Shown in pieces: positions 14,722 to 15,870 of a stretch of DNA of 15,870 bases (the stretch's first letter is position 1; every line of letters begins with the position of its first letter). The notes beneath the pieces are model-generated. The model saw nothing but the letters and a program-made list of their open reading frames with translations, ran no database searches and was not told the origin of the DNA. Made by a program: the position numbers and the translations under genes. The stretch is from an uncultured Burkholderiales bacterium (GTDB lineage Bacteria; Pseudomonadota; Gammaproteobacteria; Burkholderiales; Burkholderiaceae_D): NCBI GenBank assembly GCA_937872165.1, contig CALMOR010000152.1:1-15870 (forward strand), written 5' to 3'.

Positions 14722-15410
14722 CCGCGCCCAAGGTCGCGACCGTCGTGCGTTCGGTCGGCGTGGTCGTCCCCGCTCACAACGAGGAACGGCTGATCGGCAA
14801 CTGCCTCGCCTCGATCGCGCGGGCGGCGAAGGTCGCTCGCCTGCCGGTCCACGTCGTCGTGGTCTGCGACGCCTGCACCGACAACACGGCCGATGTCGTC
14901 GAGTCGTTCGGTCATCGCGCGCGCCGCTGCGACGCACGCAACGTCGGCGTCGCGCGTTCGATCGGCGCGGAGGCGATGCTCGATCTCGGAGTCGACTGGC
15001 TCGCCTTCACCGACGCCGACACCGTGGTCTGCAGTCGCTGGCTGTCCGAGCAGCTCGCGCTCGACAGCGACGTCGTCTGCGGCACCGTGGGCGTCGAGGA
15101 CTGGGACGTCTACGGCGAGGCCATGCGTCGTCACTTCGAGCGCACCTATCGCGACGAGGATGGTCATCGACACATCCACGGCGCCAACCTCGGAATGTCG
15201 GCCCGTGCCTATCGCAACGCGGGTGGCTTCGCAGCGCTCGCCAACAGCGAGGATGTCGCGCTCGTCGCGGCGCTCGAGGCGAGCGGGGCCCGCATCGCGT
15301 GGAGCGCGTCGCCGCGCGTCGTGACCAGCGCGCGGACCGACTTCCGTGCCACCGCGGGATTCGGCGCGACGCTCGCGTCGGTCGCGGGCGTCGCGGGCTT
15401 CGGCCGATGA
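14718..15410 (+). CDS. family 2 glycosyltransferase
   Basis: A 230-residue GT-A fold, GT2-family inverting glycosyltransferase. Features in order: VGVVVPAHNEERLIGNCLAS (13-32) for nucleotide-sugar binding, VVCDACTDNTADV (48-60), FTDADTVV with the DxD metal site at 99-101, HGANLGMSARAYRNAGGF (154-171) for acceptor binding, and NSEDVALV (176-183) with the catalytic base candidate Asp179. There are no membrane helices and it is short for GT2, ending soon after the catalytic region, so it is likely cytoplasmic and not a polymer-extruding synthase. It is last in the four-gene operon and joined to the methyltransferase by ATGA. Confidence 0.88.
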   Translation: MTAPKVATVVRSVGVVVPAHNEERLIGNCLASIARAAKVARLPVHVVVVCDACTDNTADVVESFGHRARRCDARNVGVARSIGAEAMLDLGVDWLAFTDADTVVCSRWLSEQLALDSDVVCGTVGVEDWDVYGEAMRRHFERTYRDEDGHRHIHGANLGMSARAYRNAGGFAALANSEDVALVAALEASGARIAWSASPRVVTSARTDFRATAGFGATLASVAGVAGFGR

Positions 15411-15870
15411 CGCGCTGACGGCGGGGCCGCCTGCCTGGTGCCTTGCCACGGGCGGGTCACGCTTCGCCGCGTGCCAGCCGTCCCGTGTCGACCGGGCGTC
15501 CTGATCCGCGCTCGACGTCACGACTGCCGCCGAACCCGTCGACGAGCGCCTGGAGCGCCGGTGAAATGGCGCTCCGCACCCGGTAGGTTCGAGGAAAATG
15601 TGCGCTGGGCGCTCGATGGAATCGATCGCGGAAGCTAGGGCTTCGACGCACGGGGCGCGCTCCGTTCGACGACGGCGAGTGCCCGGCCATCGGAGAAGCT
15701 GGCCCGCGAAGCGGGAACGGCCGACGGCGGCAGCGGTAGGAGACGCTTCGGCATCGGCCGACCCTCCGCATCGGACGATTCGATCGGAACGGTCGGTTCG
15801 GGTGCTGGCGAGGCCGCCTCGACCCTAGGTCCCTGTGCGTGTGAACGCATCGCCACAGAAGATGTAAGAG
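15411..15870. other. intergenic end of window, one weak small ORF
   Basis: Nothing convincing was found after the glycosyltransferase. A 73-codon minus-strand ORF (15635-15856) is Pro/Ala/Ser/Arg-rich (begins MAMRSHAQGPRVEA). About 70% of its codons end in G/C, below the neighbours, and it lacks a Shine-Dalgarno, so I do not call it a gene. A GGCG/CGCC mini-hairpin at 15421-15431 follows the operon but has no T-run. Confidence 0.3.

Noticed and set aside
15421..15431. Terminator after the glycosyltransferase
   Set aside because: The GC stem is short with a tiny loop and no T-run follows.
1..15870. CRISPR array, tRNA or rRNA genes
   Set aside because: No regularly spaced direct repeats and no cloverleaf or rRNA sequence was recognised on either strand.

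Overview
The window is high-GC bacterial DNA, most likely from a proteobacterium. A beta- or gammaproteobacterial host is my guess from gene content; no rRNA or marker gene settles it. It falls into two parts of different character. In the left part (about 1-5762) every non-transposon gene reads on the minus strand, third codon positions are mixed, and there are several broken genes. In the right part (about 6195-15410) codons end overwhelmingly in G or C. For example, 37 of 40 codons around the CheB active-site serine end in G/C, against 22 of the first 40 after the start of the 342-aa gene at 284-1312. I read the left part as an accessory island and the right part as long-resident chromosome.

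Left part, in transcription order (right to left). A TumE-type toxin gene overlaps its winged-helix antitoxin gene (2547-3171). A VapB/VapC pair follows, also overlapping: vapB has a clear one-base frameshift and the end of vapC looks shifted too. Next comes an unrecognised 342-aa protein, then the first 47 codons of a gene that runs off the window and may belong to a large defence-type protein. Behind the toxin modules sits an IS3-family element (3422-5762). Its orfB is split by an IS30-family fragment that keeps one end but has lost the 3' third of its transposase and the other end.

Right part. An integral-membrane acyltransferase-3 protein (6195-7292) and a shortened MaoC-like hotdog protein (7340-7600) read left. 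Divergently, a 1376-aa chemotaxis-like fusion (7819-11949) joins CheB methylesterase, CheR methyltransferase, a long coiled coil, PAS domains, a histidine kinase core and a receiver domain. No other chemotaxis genes are nearby.

A tightly overlapping four-gene operon follows (12231-15410): an acyl-CoA-dehydrogenase-like protein, a PIG-L deacetylase, a NodS-like SAM methyltransferase and a GT2 glycosyltransferase. Its junctions are ATGA, GTGA and ATGA. The enzyme set resembles the logic of Nod-factor synthesis (sugar transfer, N-deacetylation, methylation, acyl-chain chemistry) with different protein families. It is the best candidate in the window for an uncharacterised pathway, probably making a small modified glycolipid or amino-sugar product. 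Nothing convincing was found after 15411 apart from a weak small ORF.
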